A stretch of DNA of 64,000 bases from Bdellovibrio bacteriovorus (GCF_001592745.1 NZ_LUKD01000005.1:405275-469274); one strand, 5' to 3'; positions 7,390 through 16,663 are shown, numbered from the stretch's first letter. Notes: generated by a model not told the origin, from the sequence alone. Numbers and translations are program-made.

Positions 7390-9075
7390 ATGTCTACAAA
7401 ACCACTTATCGGAGTCATTCTGACTCTTTTCTTGGGTGCGCACTCGTTTGCGACAACTCCCCAGGAGAAAAAACAAGATGTTGTCACTAGAACCGCGGCG
7501 AGCGGACAAACTGTTCGCTCAGAGCTTTCTTTAAATGTTACGCGCTCAGAGCCTTACCAGGACACTTACACTGAGCAAGTTCCTTATCAAGCTGAAGAAA
7601 CCTACTACGTCGACATTCCCTATGAAACCACTGAAACCTATTACGAAGACGTTCCTTATTATGAGCAAGAAACTTACTGGGAAAACGTTCCTTACACAGA
7701 ACGTGTCGCCTACACGGACTATGAAGAATATTACGACAACGATTATGTTTGTCGAAACGTAACAAAATACCGAGAGGAGTGTTCTAACGAACGCGTCTGC
7801 GAACCGGGCCGCAATGTGTGTCGTCAGGTTGAAGAATGCGGCACGAACGCCCACGGACAACGCATCTGCAAGACACGCAAAGTGTGTGAAGATGGTCCTC
7901 GTGAATGTCGTGACTTACGTCAATGCCGCCAAGTCCCCTATTCAGATCGCGAATGTGGATATGAGCGTGTTCGCAAAACTCGCCCGGTCACACGTTACCG
8001 CGAAGAAACTCGTTATCGTCAAGAACAGCGCACCCGCACAGTGACTAAGTACCGCAAGGAACTTCGCACACGCAAGGTGACTAAATATCGCCAAGAAGAG
8101 CGCACTCGTACAGTGACGAAATACCGTGAAGAAACACGTTGCTGCGTGACTCGCTATAGAGATGTCTTTGATCATCAGTTCACGCAACCGGCTTCGGTAA
8201 TCTTCCCTGCTGGATCTGAACTTTTGGCGAATGAAACTGAATCTGTGAAGTTTGTTCTTACAGGAACAGAGGCCGCTCCGATTGTTACCGTCACTGTGAA
8301 ATCAGATATCTTTACTTACACCGTGGCAGAAACTCGTCAGGATGGACGCGAAAAAGTATTCGTTCTTGCGGTTGCGCCTAAATGGTCTGTTGAAAATGCG
8401 GGTACGACTTCAGTCAAAGGATTGAAACTTGCGTTTACGAAAGGCCAAGGCAAGATCTCTTTCCAAGAAACGGTGGCCGGTTCACGTTTGACTTCGACTT
8501 ACGCGATTGAAGTACGTGATTCACAAAGCCAGTCTTTGGTTTTTGAAAATCGTTTAGAAAATTCGGCGGCAAAAATTGTTGAGATCGCAACTCCGGGTCT
8601 CGCTCGTGAAGGTAAGTACGCGATCACTTTGCGTGTCGAACGCAAAGGGCAAAACGTCGCTGGCGGATTGATCCAATTTGAACAAAACGCGGAGTACGAA
8701 AAGAAAGGCCTTGCCGAAGAAGAAATCAGTCTTTTGAGCGATTCAAAACAAGTGGCTATTGTTGGAATTGAAAGCGCTGGAGCAGATCGCGTGGTTGCAA
8801 TTCGCGATAACACTCCTCATATCGAAGAAGTTCAATCGACTTACAAACTTGTAGTTTGGAAAAAACTTTCTAGCGGCAAGATTGAATGGTTGGGCGAAAA
8901 GAACTTCGCGCGCGATGCGATTCAACGTGCCGATGGCAGCCTGGGTATTGCATTGAAAGAGATTGGATTAAATCCGTCTTCTAGCACGAAACTTTACATG
9001 GACCTTGTGGTTCGTCGCGAAAGTGCGCAGTACTTGTCGAACCGCGTGCAGTTTATTGTGAATAAAACATTTTAA
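7390..9075 (+). CDS. Exported protein with 12-residue Tyr/Glu and Arg/Lys/Tyr tandem repeats
   Basis: A 561-residue protein with a signal peptide (residues 1-21). Four zones are visible. Residues 55-118 are acidic and Tyr-rich, in units like ETYYEDVPYYEQ repeated about four times with a 12-residue period. Residues 121-190 hold many Cys. Residues 194-256 are strongly basic, in units like RTRTVTKYREET, again 12 residues long. A CC pair ends this part, and from about 260 to the end the protein looks like an ordinary beta-rich domain. The start ATG follows GGAGGAG by 6-7 bases. I do not recognise a named family. Acidic and basic blocks that can pair, plus Cys, suggest cross-linked or self-assembling envelope material, which is inference only. 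Confidence 0.75.
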   Translation: MSTKPLIGVILTLFLGAHSFATTPQEKKQDVVTRTAASGQTVRSELSLNVTRSEPYQDTYTEQVPYQAEETYYVDIPYETTETYYEDVPYYEQETYWENVPYTERVAYTDYEEYYDNDYVCRNVTKYREECSNERVCEPGRNVCRQVEECGTNAHGQRICKTRKVCEDGPRECRDLRQCRQVPYSDRECGYERVRKTRPVTRYREETRYRQEQRTRTVTKYRKELRTRKVTKYRQEERTRTVTKYREETRCCVTRYRDVFDHQFTQPASVIFPAGSELLANETESVKFVLTGTEAAPIVTVTVKSDIFTYTVAETRQDGREKVFVLAVAPKWSVENAGTTSVKGLKLAFTKGQGKISFQETVAGSRLTSTYAIEVRDSQSQSLVFENRLENSAAKIVEIATPGLAREGKYAITLRVERKGQNVAGGLIQFEQNAEYEKKGLAEEEISLLSDSKQVAIVGIESAGADRVVAIRDNTPHIEEVQSTYKLVVWKKLSSGKIEWLGEKNFARDAIQRADGSLGIALKEIGLNPSSSTKLYMDLVVRRESAQYLSNRVQFIVNKTF

Positions 9076-9110
9076 TTAAAAATCGGCGACCTCCTGGGTT
9101 TGTTGGTTTC

Positions 9111-9143
9111 GGCTCTGCTCCCCAAGGCAGGGCCGTTTTTTTT
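9111..9143 (+). terminator. Rho-independent terminator after the repeat-protein gene
   Basis: GGCTCTGC and GCAGGGCC pair (8 bp, one G-U) and are followed by G and eight T. It sits 36 bases after the stop codon of the gene ending at 9075. Confidence 0.85.
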
Positions 9144-9174
9144 CTTCCCCTCTCTCGTTGTGCTTCGAGCGAGG

Positions 9175-9309
9175 GTTTGGGTTGGAGGGAGGTTTGGGGT
9201 TCGTCACTTCGTTCGGGCACGCCGTCCAGGCTCAGTCGGTGCCGAGGCTTCGCCTCGGTACCGAAGGCCCTCTCTTCGGACGCACCCCAAACCTCCCTCC
9301 AACCCAAAC
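9175..9309. repeat. Long inverted repeat A: 26-bp perfect arms with a structured loop
   Basis: Arms 9175-9200 and 9284-9309 are perfect complements (GTTTGGGTTGGAGGGAGG plus eight more bases). Inside the 83-base loop, 9238-9248 pairs with 9252-9262 around TTC (11 bp, one G-T), and CCGAAG/CTTCGG form another short stem. It lies in a gene-free stretch just past a terminator. Two other long inverted repeats occur in this window at 24541 and 27023. Confidence 0.85.
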
Positions 9310-9411
9310 TTTGCTGAACACAAAGTCACGGATTTTGAGAGCGGGATTTCAAAGTTTTTGGCTGATAAGTGTCCTTCGTTCTACAGGGCGTTGCTCGATG
9401 ATGATCCTTAA
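9310..9411 (+). pseudogene. Possible 3' remnant of a gene
   Basis: The frame ending at the TAA at 9411 reads FAEHKVTDFESGISKFLADK and then CPSFYRALLDDDP, which looks like the natural end of a protein. It has no start of its own, and upstream it runs straight into an arm of the inverted repeat. A truncated gene end is one reading; chance is another. Confidence 0.2.
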
Positions 9412-9437
9412 TTGCCTGCATTTCTGACGCATATGCT

Positions 9438-9634
9438 TGCCGCCACGGTGGCGGTAGAATTCTGGGTTTTCGATACCTTCAATCAGTTTGTTTAACTTCC
9501 TTTAGAAAGTGCAGACTCCCTGCCCAACTTCTTGTTTGCTTAACGCAAGTGCTTACTGCCACCGTGGCAGTGAAATTTTGGATTTAATTTTTAGCTTTTT
9601 GAGTTGGTGTTCTTCTTGCGTCCACGGTGGAAGT
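9438..9634. repeat. Three palindromic CCACsGTGG repeats
   Basis: Near-palindromes occur at 9440-9454 (CCGCCACGGTGGCGG), 9556-9571 (CTGCCACCGTGGCAGT) and 9619-9632 (CGTCCACGGTGGAA). Each is preceded by a CTT-containing word (CTTGC, GCTTA, CTTGC) and followed by an AT-rich tract. They are about 115 and 60 bases apart. No gene is credible between 9412 and 9886; the rest of this stretch is AT-rich with nothing else that I can name. Confidence 0.55.
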
Positions 9635-9886
9635 AAATCTGTGGTGAAATCCTATAGTTTTTTTGAACTTCGGGAATATTTCTTTTGAAGAATAGACTCG
9701 ATAACTTTGTAGCAAAATTAAACTCTGCTACTTTCCCTTCAAATTCTTTTGTGCCCTTATTTGATTCAGATTCCGGTCTTTTTTTGTCTTTTGCATTTCC
9801 ACAGTTGGTTCTGATCTTTGATGATTCCGTGGGGTTTGTTTTTGAAAATGTATATCTGTGCGGCTTTTTACTAAGGAGCTTTTGAT

Positions 9887-10138
9887 ATGGGTATTATTGG
9901 CACTATTGTTATCGGATTTATTGTGGGTTTGATTGCGCGGTTTTTGATGCCTGGTAAGGATAAGATGGGTTTCATCTTAACTACTATTCTGGGGATCATT
10001 GGTGCCGTTGTTGGGACCTATATTGGAAGCGCTCTGGGGTGGTATGAAGTGGGTGAAGAAGCCGGGTTTCTTGCTTCGGTTGTCGGTGCGATGATTGTTT
10101 TGCTGATTGCGCGGCTTTTGATGGGAAGACGAAGCTAA
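9887..10138 (+). CDS. GlsB/YeaQ/YmgE family small membrane protein
   Basis: An 83-residue, Gly-rich inner-membrane protein with three hydrophobic segments. It opens with MGIIGTIVIGFIVGLIARFLMPG, matching the family in which GxxxGxxAR and PG are conserved, then has GAVVGTYIGS and a C-terminal LIARLLMGRR. Members are stress-associated but their mechanism is not settled. AAGGAG lies 8 bases before the ATG. Confidence 0.92.
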   Translation: MGIIGTIVIGFIVGLIARFLMPGKDKMGFILTTILGIIGAVVGTYIGSALGWYEVGEEAGFLASVVGAMIVLLIARLLMGRRS

Positions 10139-10200
10139 AGTCTTATGTTACAGCAAGCTTAGAGAAATTATCGACACTTCCTATCCCCTCAACCACAAAA

Positions 10201-10228
10201 AAAAGGCACCCTTTCGAGGTGCCTTTTT
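10201..10228. terminator. Bidirectional terminator between the GlsB-like gene and icmF
   Basis: AAAAGGCACC and GGTGCCTTTTT pair around CTTTCGA, with A-rich and T-rich flanks so that it can stop transcription from both sides. Confidence 0.9.
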
Positions 10229-10252
10229 CAACTAAAATGAATTCGTAATCCC

Positions 10253-13200
10253 CTACAGATTTCTTCTGTATTGGCCGCCCACTTCGTACAGAGCTTGAGT
10301 CATTTGGTACAAGCTGCAGTGTCTTGCTGCTGTCATCAACGCTGTGAAGATGTTTCCGCCGTTCAGAACTGTGTCTTTCAAATTCTGCAACTGACGTTCG
10401 CCTTCGGTTTGATGGTCCTTTTGGTATTTCTGCACATTGCTTAACTGCGCGTTTTTCTCTTCGTAAGAAGCGCGAGCGAGTTCGATCTTTGGTGGCACGT
10501 AATCCGCCGCCATCGTTTTTGGATCGATGAATGTGTTTACACCAATGATGGGCAAAGTGCCGTCGTGTTTAAGTCTTTCATAATACAACGACTCTTCCTG
10601 GATTTTGGAACGTTGGTATTGAGTCTCCATTGCACCCAAAACGCCGCCGCGTTCGTTGATCTTTTTAAATTCGTTTAAGACCGCTTCTTCAACTAGATCT
10701 GTCAATTCTTCGATGAAGTACGAACCCTGCATTGGGTTTTCATTCTTCGTCATACCGAACTCACGGTTGATGATTAGCTGAATTGCCATGGCACGACGAA
10801 CAGATTCTTCTGTTGGCGTCGTAATAGCTTCGTCATACGCATTCGTGTGCAAGCTGTTACAGTTGTCGTAAAGAGCAATCAACGCCTGCAATGTCGTACG
10901 AATATCGTTGAAGTCGATTTCTTGCGCGTGCAAGGAACGACCTGACGTTTGAATGTGGTACTTCAATTTTTGTGAACGATCGTTTCCTTTGTAAAGGTCC
11001 CGCATCGCTACCGCCCAAATACGGCGGGCCACGCGTCCCAAGACTGAATACTCAGGATCTAGACCGTTACTGAAGAAGAAACTTAAGTTCGGAGCAAAGT
11101 CATCGACTTTCAATCCACGAGCCAAATAGTACTCAACGAATGTGAAACCATTTGAAAGTGTGAACGCCAATTGGGAAATCGGATTCGCACCCGCCTCGGC
11201 AATGTGGTAACCCGAAATACTGACTGAATAGAAATTTCTGACTTTGCTGTTTACAAAGTATTCTTGAATATCACCCATCATCTTCAGAGCGAAGTTGATA
11301 GAGAAGATGCAAGTATTCTGCCCCTGGTCTTCCTTTAAGATATCGGCTTGAACCGTGCCGCGCACTTGTTGCAAAGTCCAGTTGGCAACATCACTCCACT
11401 CTTCGGGAGTCAGCTTACGACCTAACTCGCTTTCTTTCTTTTCAACCTGTTGATCAATCGCCGTGTTGAAATAAAAAGCCAGAATCATCGGTGCCGGACC
11501 GTTGATCGTCATACTCACAGAGGTATTTGGATTGATAAGATCAAAGCCTGCATAAAGCTTTTTCATATCCGCCAAAGTACAGATACTAACGCCCGACTCG
11601 CCCACTTTTCCGAAGATGTCGGGACGCTGATCAGGGTCTTGTCCATACAGTGTGACAGAGTCAAAAGCCGTCGAAAGACGATGAGCCGTTTCACCCTTAG
11701 TGAGATAATGGAAACGACGGTTTGTTCTTTCTGGCGTTCCTTCGCCCGCAAACATACGCTTTGGATCTTCATCCGCGCGTTTTAACTGGAACACACCTGC
11801 CGTGTAAGGGAATTCACCCGGAACGTTTTCAAGTTTTAAATATCTAAAGCGATCGCCCCAGTCTTTAAACTTAGGGACAACCACGCGACGGATTTTCGTG
11901 CCCGATAATGACTCGCGCACCAAAGGTTGGCGGATTTCTTTGTCACGGACTTTAAACACCAACTCATCACCGGAATAAGTTTCAATCAACTTTTCATAAC
12001 CTTGAAGTTGATCAATCTCTTCTTGAGTGAAGTCTGAAGAAAGTTCTGCTTCGACCTTTTTAACGGTTTCAGGGCTTGTTCCCAAAAGAGGAGCCACTTT
12101 CTTAAGGCCACCCAATTGAGAAGCTTTTTCCGCCAATGTTTCCGTGCGCTTTTTATACTTGTGAACAGTGCCAACGATTTCAGCCAAATAGTTTTGGCGA
12201 TCGGCTGGGATGATCACGTGTTCTTCTGCTGAAAGAATATTCGCTTTGAATTTAGGATCCACCTGCCATTTAGCTCCCTGACGAGACTCTAAAAGATCAG
12301 CAAGTTGGAAGAATAATTTATTCACGCCGCCGTCGTTGAATTGTGAAGCCTGAGTCAAGAACACAGGAACTTGCACTTTTTCATCAAAGATCTTGCGAGA
12401 GCGTTTGTATTGTTTTGTCACGTCACGAAGAGCGTCTAAAGCTCCGCGGCGGTCGGCTTTATTTACCGCAATCAAGTCCGCAAAATCGATCATATCGATC
12501 TTTTCAAGCTGCGACTGCGCACCGAAATCCGAGGTCATCACGTACATGGACATATCACTGACTTCCGTGATCGCCATATTGCCCTGACCGATCCCCGAAG
12601 TTTCCGCGATAACGAAATCAAAATCCAACTGACGAATGAACTTCAAAATTTCAGGCAAAGAAGACGCGATCTCACGACCTGATCCACGTGAAGCGACGGA
12701 ACGCATGAACACGTGGTTGCGAGACAACGAGTTCATACGAATACGGTCGCCCAACAACGAGCCACCCGTTTTACGCTTCGAAGGGTCTACACAGACCACA
12801 CCGATTTTTTTATTGGGATAGGCATTCAAGAATCTTTGCACAAGTTCGTCGATCAAAGAGGACTTACCTGCGCCACCTGTGCCGGTGATACCTAAAACCA
12901 AAGGCTCGCCATTTTTCGCTTTGAAGTTCTGCAAGCCAAAGTTTTCTAGTGAATAGTCTTTGTGACCGTTTTCAATCGCCGTTAAAGCCACGCCCAATTC
13001 CACTGAAGGAATGGTGTCGCCCGCAAAGATATTCTTTTTCGTTTTAAATTCTTTTTGTTTTTCTAAGACATCAAAGTCACAGCCACGAATGACTTGTTCA
13101 ATCATTCCCTCAAGACCCAATTTACGACCATCTTCCGGGTGGAAGATCTGGGCGATACCGTAAGCTTCCAGTTCACGTTTTTCTTCGTGAACGATCACAC

Positions 13201-13495
13201 CGCCACCGCCTCCGTAAATACGCACGTAACCTGCGCCCGCTTCGTCTAGAAGATCCTTCATGTACTTGAAGTACTCCATGTGACCGCCCTGGTAAGAGCT
13301 GATGCAGACGCCTTGAGCACCTTCTTGCAAAACGGCTTTCACCACATCACTGACCGAGCGGTTGTGACCTAAGTGAATGACCTCGGCTCCCATATCTTGA
13401 AGAATACGGCGCATGATATTGATGCTGGCGTCATGGCCGTCGAAAAGTGCGGCGGCCGTTACGATACGAATAGGATTCTTAAGTGTATATGCCAT
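10253..13495 (-). CDS. icmF: Fused isobutyryl-CoA mutase
   Basis: Adenosylcobalamin enzyme interconverting isobutyryl-CoA and n-butyryl-CoA, with its own G-protein chaperone built in. The 1080-residue length is right for IcmF. The order is: B12-binding domain (DGHDAS with His21, then HLGHNRS) at 1-150; MeaB-like GTPase with P-loop GTGGAGKSS at 205-213; linker; and the mutase barrel from about 560 (FPYTAGVFQLKR, then NTSVSMTINGPAPMILAFY). It is the last gene of an operon with hbd and a crotonase, so butyryl-CoA formed here can enter beta-oxidation. No cobalamin riboswitch was seen upstream of the operon. Confidence 0.95.
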   Translation of the reverse strand: MAYTLKNPIRIVTAAALFDGHDASINIMRRILQDMGAEVIHLGHNRSVSDVVKAVLQEGAQGVCISSYQGGHMEYFKYMKDLLDEAGAGYVRIYGGGGGVIVHEEKRELEAYGIAQIFHPEDGRKLGLEGMIEQVIRGCDFDVLEKQKEFKTKKNIFAGDTIPSVELGVALTAIENGHKDYSLENFGLQNFKAKNGEPLVLGITGTGGAGKSSLIDELVQRFLNAYPNKKIGVVCVDPSKRKTGGSLLGDRIRMNSLSRNHVFMRSVASRGSGREIASSLPEILKFIRQLDFDFVIAETSGIGQGNMAITEVSDMSMYVMTSDFGAQSQLEKIDMIDFADLIAVNKADRRGALDALRDVTKQYKRSRKIFDEKVQVPVFLTQASQFNDGGVNKLFFQLADLLESRQGAKWQVDPKFKANILSAEEHVIIPADRQNYLAEIVGTVHKYKKRTETLAEKASQLGGLKKVAPLLGTSPETVKKVEAELSSDFTQEEIDQLQGYEKLIETYSGDELVFKVRDKEIRQPLVRESLSGTKIRRVVVPKFKDWGDRFRYLKLENVPGEFPYTAGVFQLKRADEDPKRMFAGEGTPERTNRRFHYLTKGETAHRLSTAFDSVTLYGQDPDQRPDIFGKVGESGVSICTLADMKKLYAGFDLINPNTSVSMTINGPAPMILAFYFNTAIDQQVEKKESELGRKLTPEEWSDVANWTLQQVRGTVQADILKEDQGQNTCIFSINFALKMMGDIQEYFVNSKVRNFYSVSISGYHIAEAGANPISQLAFTLSNGFTFVEYYLARGLKVDDFAPNLSFFFSNGLDPEYSVLGRVARRIWAVAMRDLYKGNDRSQKLKYHIQTSGRSLHAQEIDFNDIRTTLQALIALYDNCNSLHTNAYDEAITTPTEESVRRAMAIQLIINREFGMTKNENPMQGSYFIEELTDLVEEAVLNEFKKINERGGVLGAMETQYQRSKIQEESLYYERLKHDGTLPIIGVNTFIDPKTMAADYVPPKIELARASYEEKNAQLSNVQKYQKDHQTEGERQLQNLKDTVLNGGNIFTALMTAARHCSLYQMTQALYEVGGQYRRNL

Positions 13496-13500
13496 TTGGA

Positions 13501-14301
13501 CTATTGACCTTTAAAGTTCGCCTTACGTTTTTCGATGAAAGCGGAAGTGCCCTCTTTCACGTCTTCAGAGTCGAAAAGATCTGCAAAGATCTTCGCTTCA
13601 TTTCTTTGCGCCTCTTCCACATCCATATCCCAAGCTTGGTTGATGGATTTTTTCGCAGAACCCACTGCAATCGGAGCTTTTGCTAAAATAGCTTCCACAG
13701 TTTTCATCACAGTGTTCATAAGCTCTGCTTGCGGAACGACTTTATTCACAAGACCCATTGTGTGCGCTTCTGCCGCAGTGATCATACCGCCTGTGTAAGT
13801 TAATTCACGCGCGCGACGTTGACCGATAGCGCGAGCCATGCGAACTGTCCCGCCAAATCCTGGGATCAATCCCAGACTCACTTCGGGAAGACCGAACTTT
13901 GCATTTTCAGAAGCATAGATAAAATCACAACCCAAAGCCAACTCACAGCCGCCGCCCAAAGCAAAACCGTTCACCGCCGCGATGACTGGAATTTTTAGAA
14001 GAGTCAGCTCGTGGAAAATACTTTGACCACGTTGAGCAAAACTCAACGCTTTTTCTTCATCGAGTTCATGGATTTCTTTGATATCCGCGCCAGCCACGAA
14101 AGCCTTTTCGCCACTGCCTGTGATAATAAGAGCGCGCGCATCTTCGTAGTGCATTTCACCGATTTGACGAAGAGCTTCGCCCATCTCGTTTAGCACCATA
14201 GAGTTCAATGCGTTAAGAGCTTCAGGACGGTTCACCGTCATCACCCAAACGCCGTTTGGTTTTTGTTCAACTAAAATTGTCTTGTAAGTAAAACTGCCCA
14301 T
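13501..14301 (-). CDS. Enoyl-CoA hydratase / crotonase
   Basis: A 266-residue crotonase-fold enzyme hydrating trans-2-enoyl-CoA (crotonyl-CoA likely) to 3-hydroxyacyl-CoA. The oxyanion-hole segment AFVAGADIKE is present, as are both catalytic Glu, in GGGCELALGCDF and GLPEVSLG, followed by IPGFGGTVR. It lies 9 bp after hbd and 5 bp before icmF, and so is the middle gene of the operon. The pairing with Hbd argues for short-chain substrates. Confidence 0.93.
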   Translation of the reverse strand: MGSFTYKTILVEQKPNGVWVMTVNRPEALNALNSMVLNEMGEALRQIGEMHYEDARALIITGSGEKAFVAGADIKEIHELDEEKALSFAQRGQSIFHELTLLKIPVIAAVNGFALGGGCELALGCDFIYASENAKFGLPEVSLGLIPGFGGTVRMARAIGQRRARELTYTGGMITAAEAHTMGLVNKVVPQAELMNTVMKTVEAILAKAPIAVGSAKKSINQAWDMDVEEAQRNEAKIFADLFDSEDVKEGTSAFIEKRKANFKGQ

Positions 14302-14310
14302 TTTTAAAAC

Positions 14311-15171
14311 CTATTTCGCTGAATAGTCGTAGAAACCACGACCTGTTTTACGTCCCAACCATCCTGCTTCAACATACTTCACGAGCAATGGACATGGACG
14401 GTATTTAGAATCTCCCAAACCATCATGAAGCACGTTCATGATCGCAAGGCACGTATCAAGACCGATAAAGTCTGCCAAAGTCAAAGGACCCATCGGTTGG
14501 TTTGTTCCCAATTTCATCGCGGAATCGATAGACTCAACAGAAGCAATGCCTTCATGAAGAGTGTAAACCGCTTCGTTAATCATCGGCATCAAGATGCGGT
14601 TCACGATAAAGCCTGGCATGTCTTTCACAGACTCAACAAAAACCTTATCCATTTTTTCTGCCAAAGCTTTTACTGTCGCGAAAGTCTCATCAGAAGTTTG
14701 CAGACCACGAATACCTTCAACAAGTTTCATCAAAGGAACCGGATTCATAAAGTGCATGCCTGCGACTTGAGTTGGACGCTTCGTCACTGCCGCGATCTTT
14801 GTAATAGAGATTGAAGAGGTATTAGAAACAAGCAAAGCCTCTGGCTTCACGGCTGCGTCTAGGTCTTTAAAGATTTTCAATTTCAAATCGATGTTCTCTG
14901 TCGCAGCTTCAATCACGATGTCGCAGTCTTTAAGAGCGGAAGCTTCTTGAGCGGTTTTAATACGACCCAACAATATCGCTTTGTCCGCTTCGCTCATGCC
15001 GCCTTTTTTGATAATGCGGTCACAAGAACCAGCGATCGTTGCGATCCCTTTTTCCAAAGCAGCGCCGTTGACGTCCATCATGATGACGTTGAAGCCAAAG
15101 TTTGCCGCTACTTGTGCGATGCCGTTACCCATTTGCCCAGCGCCGACGACGCCGATCGATTTGATATTCAT
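14311..15171 (-). CDS. hbd: 3-hydroxybutyryl-CoA dehydrogenase
   Basis: A 286-residue single-domain NAD-dependent 3-hydroxyacyl-CoA dehydrogenase. The Rossmann loop [14 protein letters not shown] is at the N-terminus, with the acidic MMDV after it. [27 protein letters not shown] (catalytic His), and the C-terminal [19 protein letters not shown] and [11 protein letters not shown] are classic. It is the first gene of hbd-crotonase-icmF. The gap to the divergent gene at 15289 should hold the operon promoter. Confidence 0.94.
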   Translation of the reverse strand: MNIKSIGVVGAGQMGNGIAQVAANFGFNVIMMDVNGAALEKGIATIAGSCDRIIKKGGMSEADKAILLGRIKTAQEASALKDCDIVIEAATENIDLKLKIFKDLDAAVKPEALLVSNTSSISITKIAAVTKRPTQVAGMHFMNPVPLMKLVEGIRGLQTSDETFATVKALAEKMDKVFVESVKDMPGFIVNRILMPMINEAVYTLHEGIASVESIDSAMKLGTNQPMGPLTLADFIGLDTCLAIMNVLHDGLGDSKYRPCPLLVKYVEAGWLGRKTGRGFYDYSAK

Positions 15172-15288
15172 TTACCACTCCGCGTTAAAATACTGTTGAA
15201 AATCGAACTGTTTACCAGTACTTCACTTTGGTCTGGAGGTCAAAAGTTCTGGTCTTGAGCGCAGAGCCTAAAGCCTCAAAATAGAGAG

Positions 15289-16662
15289 ATGCGGTCCGTA
15301 GTATCAAAGACATTGGCGTTTCTCTTTCTTTCCTCGAATTCGTGGGCCGCTCTGGCGACAGATGCTAGCGCCGCTGTCTCTTTTTATCGCAGCAAAAACA
15401 GCCTGTTTCCCTCTGGCCAGGTGAGTCGAAATACTCTGGATAATAAGCTTTTACGAACAGAAACCGAGATCGCTTACCGCACCTCCTGGGACAAAAAAGA
15501 ATACGTGATGCAAGCATCGCAAATTTTGCGCGACATTCACGTGTCTCGTTATGCCGACACCAAGACAACAGCGGTTCTTCTGAGTGTCGATCGCAGCGAT
15601 GCTCCGGCTGTGAAAACTCTTCCAGCCAAGGCGGCTTTAGAGATCTTGGCGACAGATGATTACTGGGCTCGCGTGAAAGAAAGAGCAAGCAGCACACAAG
15701 GCTATTTGCCTTTGCACCTTTTGCAAGCCCGCCACGACGATGTAGGGGTTTACGTGAACATCATGGACACCTATGTGCGCAAAGAGCCTAGCTCAAACGG
15801 ACGCGTAATAACGACTCTTCCCCGCCTGCAAAGAGTGATTCCTTTAGAGATCACAAAGAGCTTTCTGAAAATTCAATACGCGCAAAACATCGGCTACGTC
15901 GACGTGACTCACTTTGTATCACGTGCAGATTACGCAAATCTCGCTTATCACCCCAAGAAAAACTGGATGGCCGCCCTGTATCGCAATAACGATGTACTCA
16001 TCACCCAAAAAGGCGAAACGGTTCCGTTGAAAGAAATCTTAGGGTACGTGACAAACAGCCATCGCGGAGTTGTCATCCGTCCCGAGTCTTCGTCTTACGG
16101 TCCTCCCCTTCGTGCGCGCGTAGAGATTCTTAAACCGGAAGCTCATGTCTGGGGCGTCAGCAAGCTCGATGGTCATGGCGAAGTCTGGTGGAAAAGAAAA
16201 AATCTTTTGGTCGAAGAAAAAGGAACGCCCTCAGAGACAACAGTTTCCACGGACGTTTTGATGAAAAGAGAAATCTATTCCATAGCCTTTGAAAATAAAA
16301 ATTCCGTGCGCGGTTTGGTGTCTTCCGAAGGTGTTTTTCGCACTGAAGACGGTCTGACGTGGACCCTGATTCCTCAGTTTGGAAAACAGACTTACCCGGT
16401 CAGCATTCACCCGGATGGCACTTGGTTTGTGGGATCTTTCAAAAGCACGAATCAGGGAAAAAGTTTTGAGCCTTTCATTCGCTGGGACAACATCGCCGAA
16501 GCTATTGAAGCGGCTTATCACCGCAATCCGAAAATCTTGCGCCTGACACAAATTGAACCTTTACCCAACTCCAAAGTTCAAATCTATGTCGACACAGGAA
16601 GCAGCAAAGTAAAACTTCGCAGCTCTATTGGAAATCTCCATTGGGATGTGATTAAAAACTAG
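15289..16662 (+). CDS. Exported SH3-like protein with two Asp-box motifs
   Basis: A 457-residue protein with a signal peptide (about residues 1-23). Residues 90-215 look like two bacterial SH3-type modules: one around VLLSVDRSDAPAVKTLP, and one with VNIMDTYVRKEPSSNGRVI followed by GYVDVTHFV. Near the C-terminus are two Asp-box-like motifs, RTEDGLTW and KSTNQGKSF, as found in beta-propeller repeats of sialidase and Ycf48-type proteins. A cell-wall-binding periplasmic role is possible, but no enzyme is indicated. It has no obvious operon partner. Confidence 0.6.
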   Translation: MRSVVSKTLAFLFLSSNSWAALATDASAAVSFYRSKNSLFPSGQVSRNTLDNKLLRTETEIAYRTSWDKKEYVMQASQILRDIHVSRYADTKTTAVLLSVDRSDAPAVKTLPAKAALEILATDDYWARVKERASSTQGYLPLHLLQARHDDVGVYVNIMDTYVRKEPSSNGRVITTLPRLQRVIPLEITKSFLKIQYAQNIGYVDVTHFVSRADYANLAYHPKKNWMAALYRNNDVLITQKGETVPLKEILGYVTNSHRGVVIRPESSSYGPPLRARVEILKPEAHVWGVSKLDGHGEVWWKRKNLLVEEKGTPSETTVSTDVLMKREIYSIAFENKNSVRGLVSSEGVFRTEDGLTWTLIPQFGKQTYPVSIHPDGTWFVGSFKSTNQGKSFEPFIRWDNIAEAIEAAYHRNPKILRLTQIEPLPNSKVQIYVDTGSSKVKLRSSIGNLHWDVIKN

Positions 16663-16663
16663 C

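Noticed and set aside
7552..8157. 36-base tandem repeats read as a CRISPR array
   Set aside because: The repeats lie in frame in one long gene, are adjacent without spacers and vary at codon third positions.
9100..9427. Open frames of about 90-100 codons on both strands across the inverted repeat
   Set aside because: They are open because of the composition of the inverted repeat. They have no ribosome binding site and their peptides are low-complexity Pro/Arg-rich.
9685..9885. 66-codon frame just before the GlsB-like gene
   Set aside because: Phe/Leu/Ser-rich translation of AT-rich DNA without a ribosome binding site. It ends where the AAGGAG of the real gene lies.
15172..15288. Cobalamin riboswitch before hbd-crotonase-icmF
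   Set aside because: The gap is only 117 bases and shows no B12-box-like sequence (GCCACTG) or long conserved fold.
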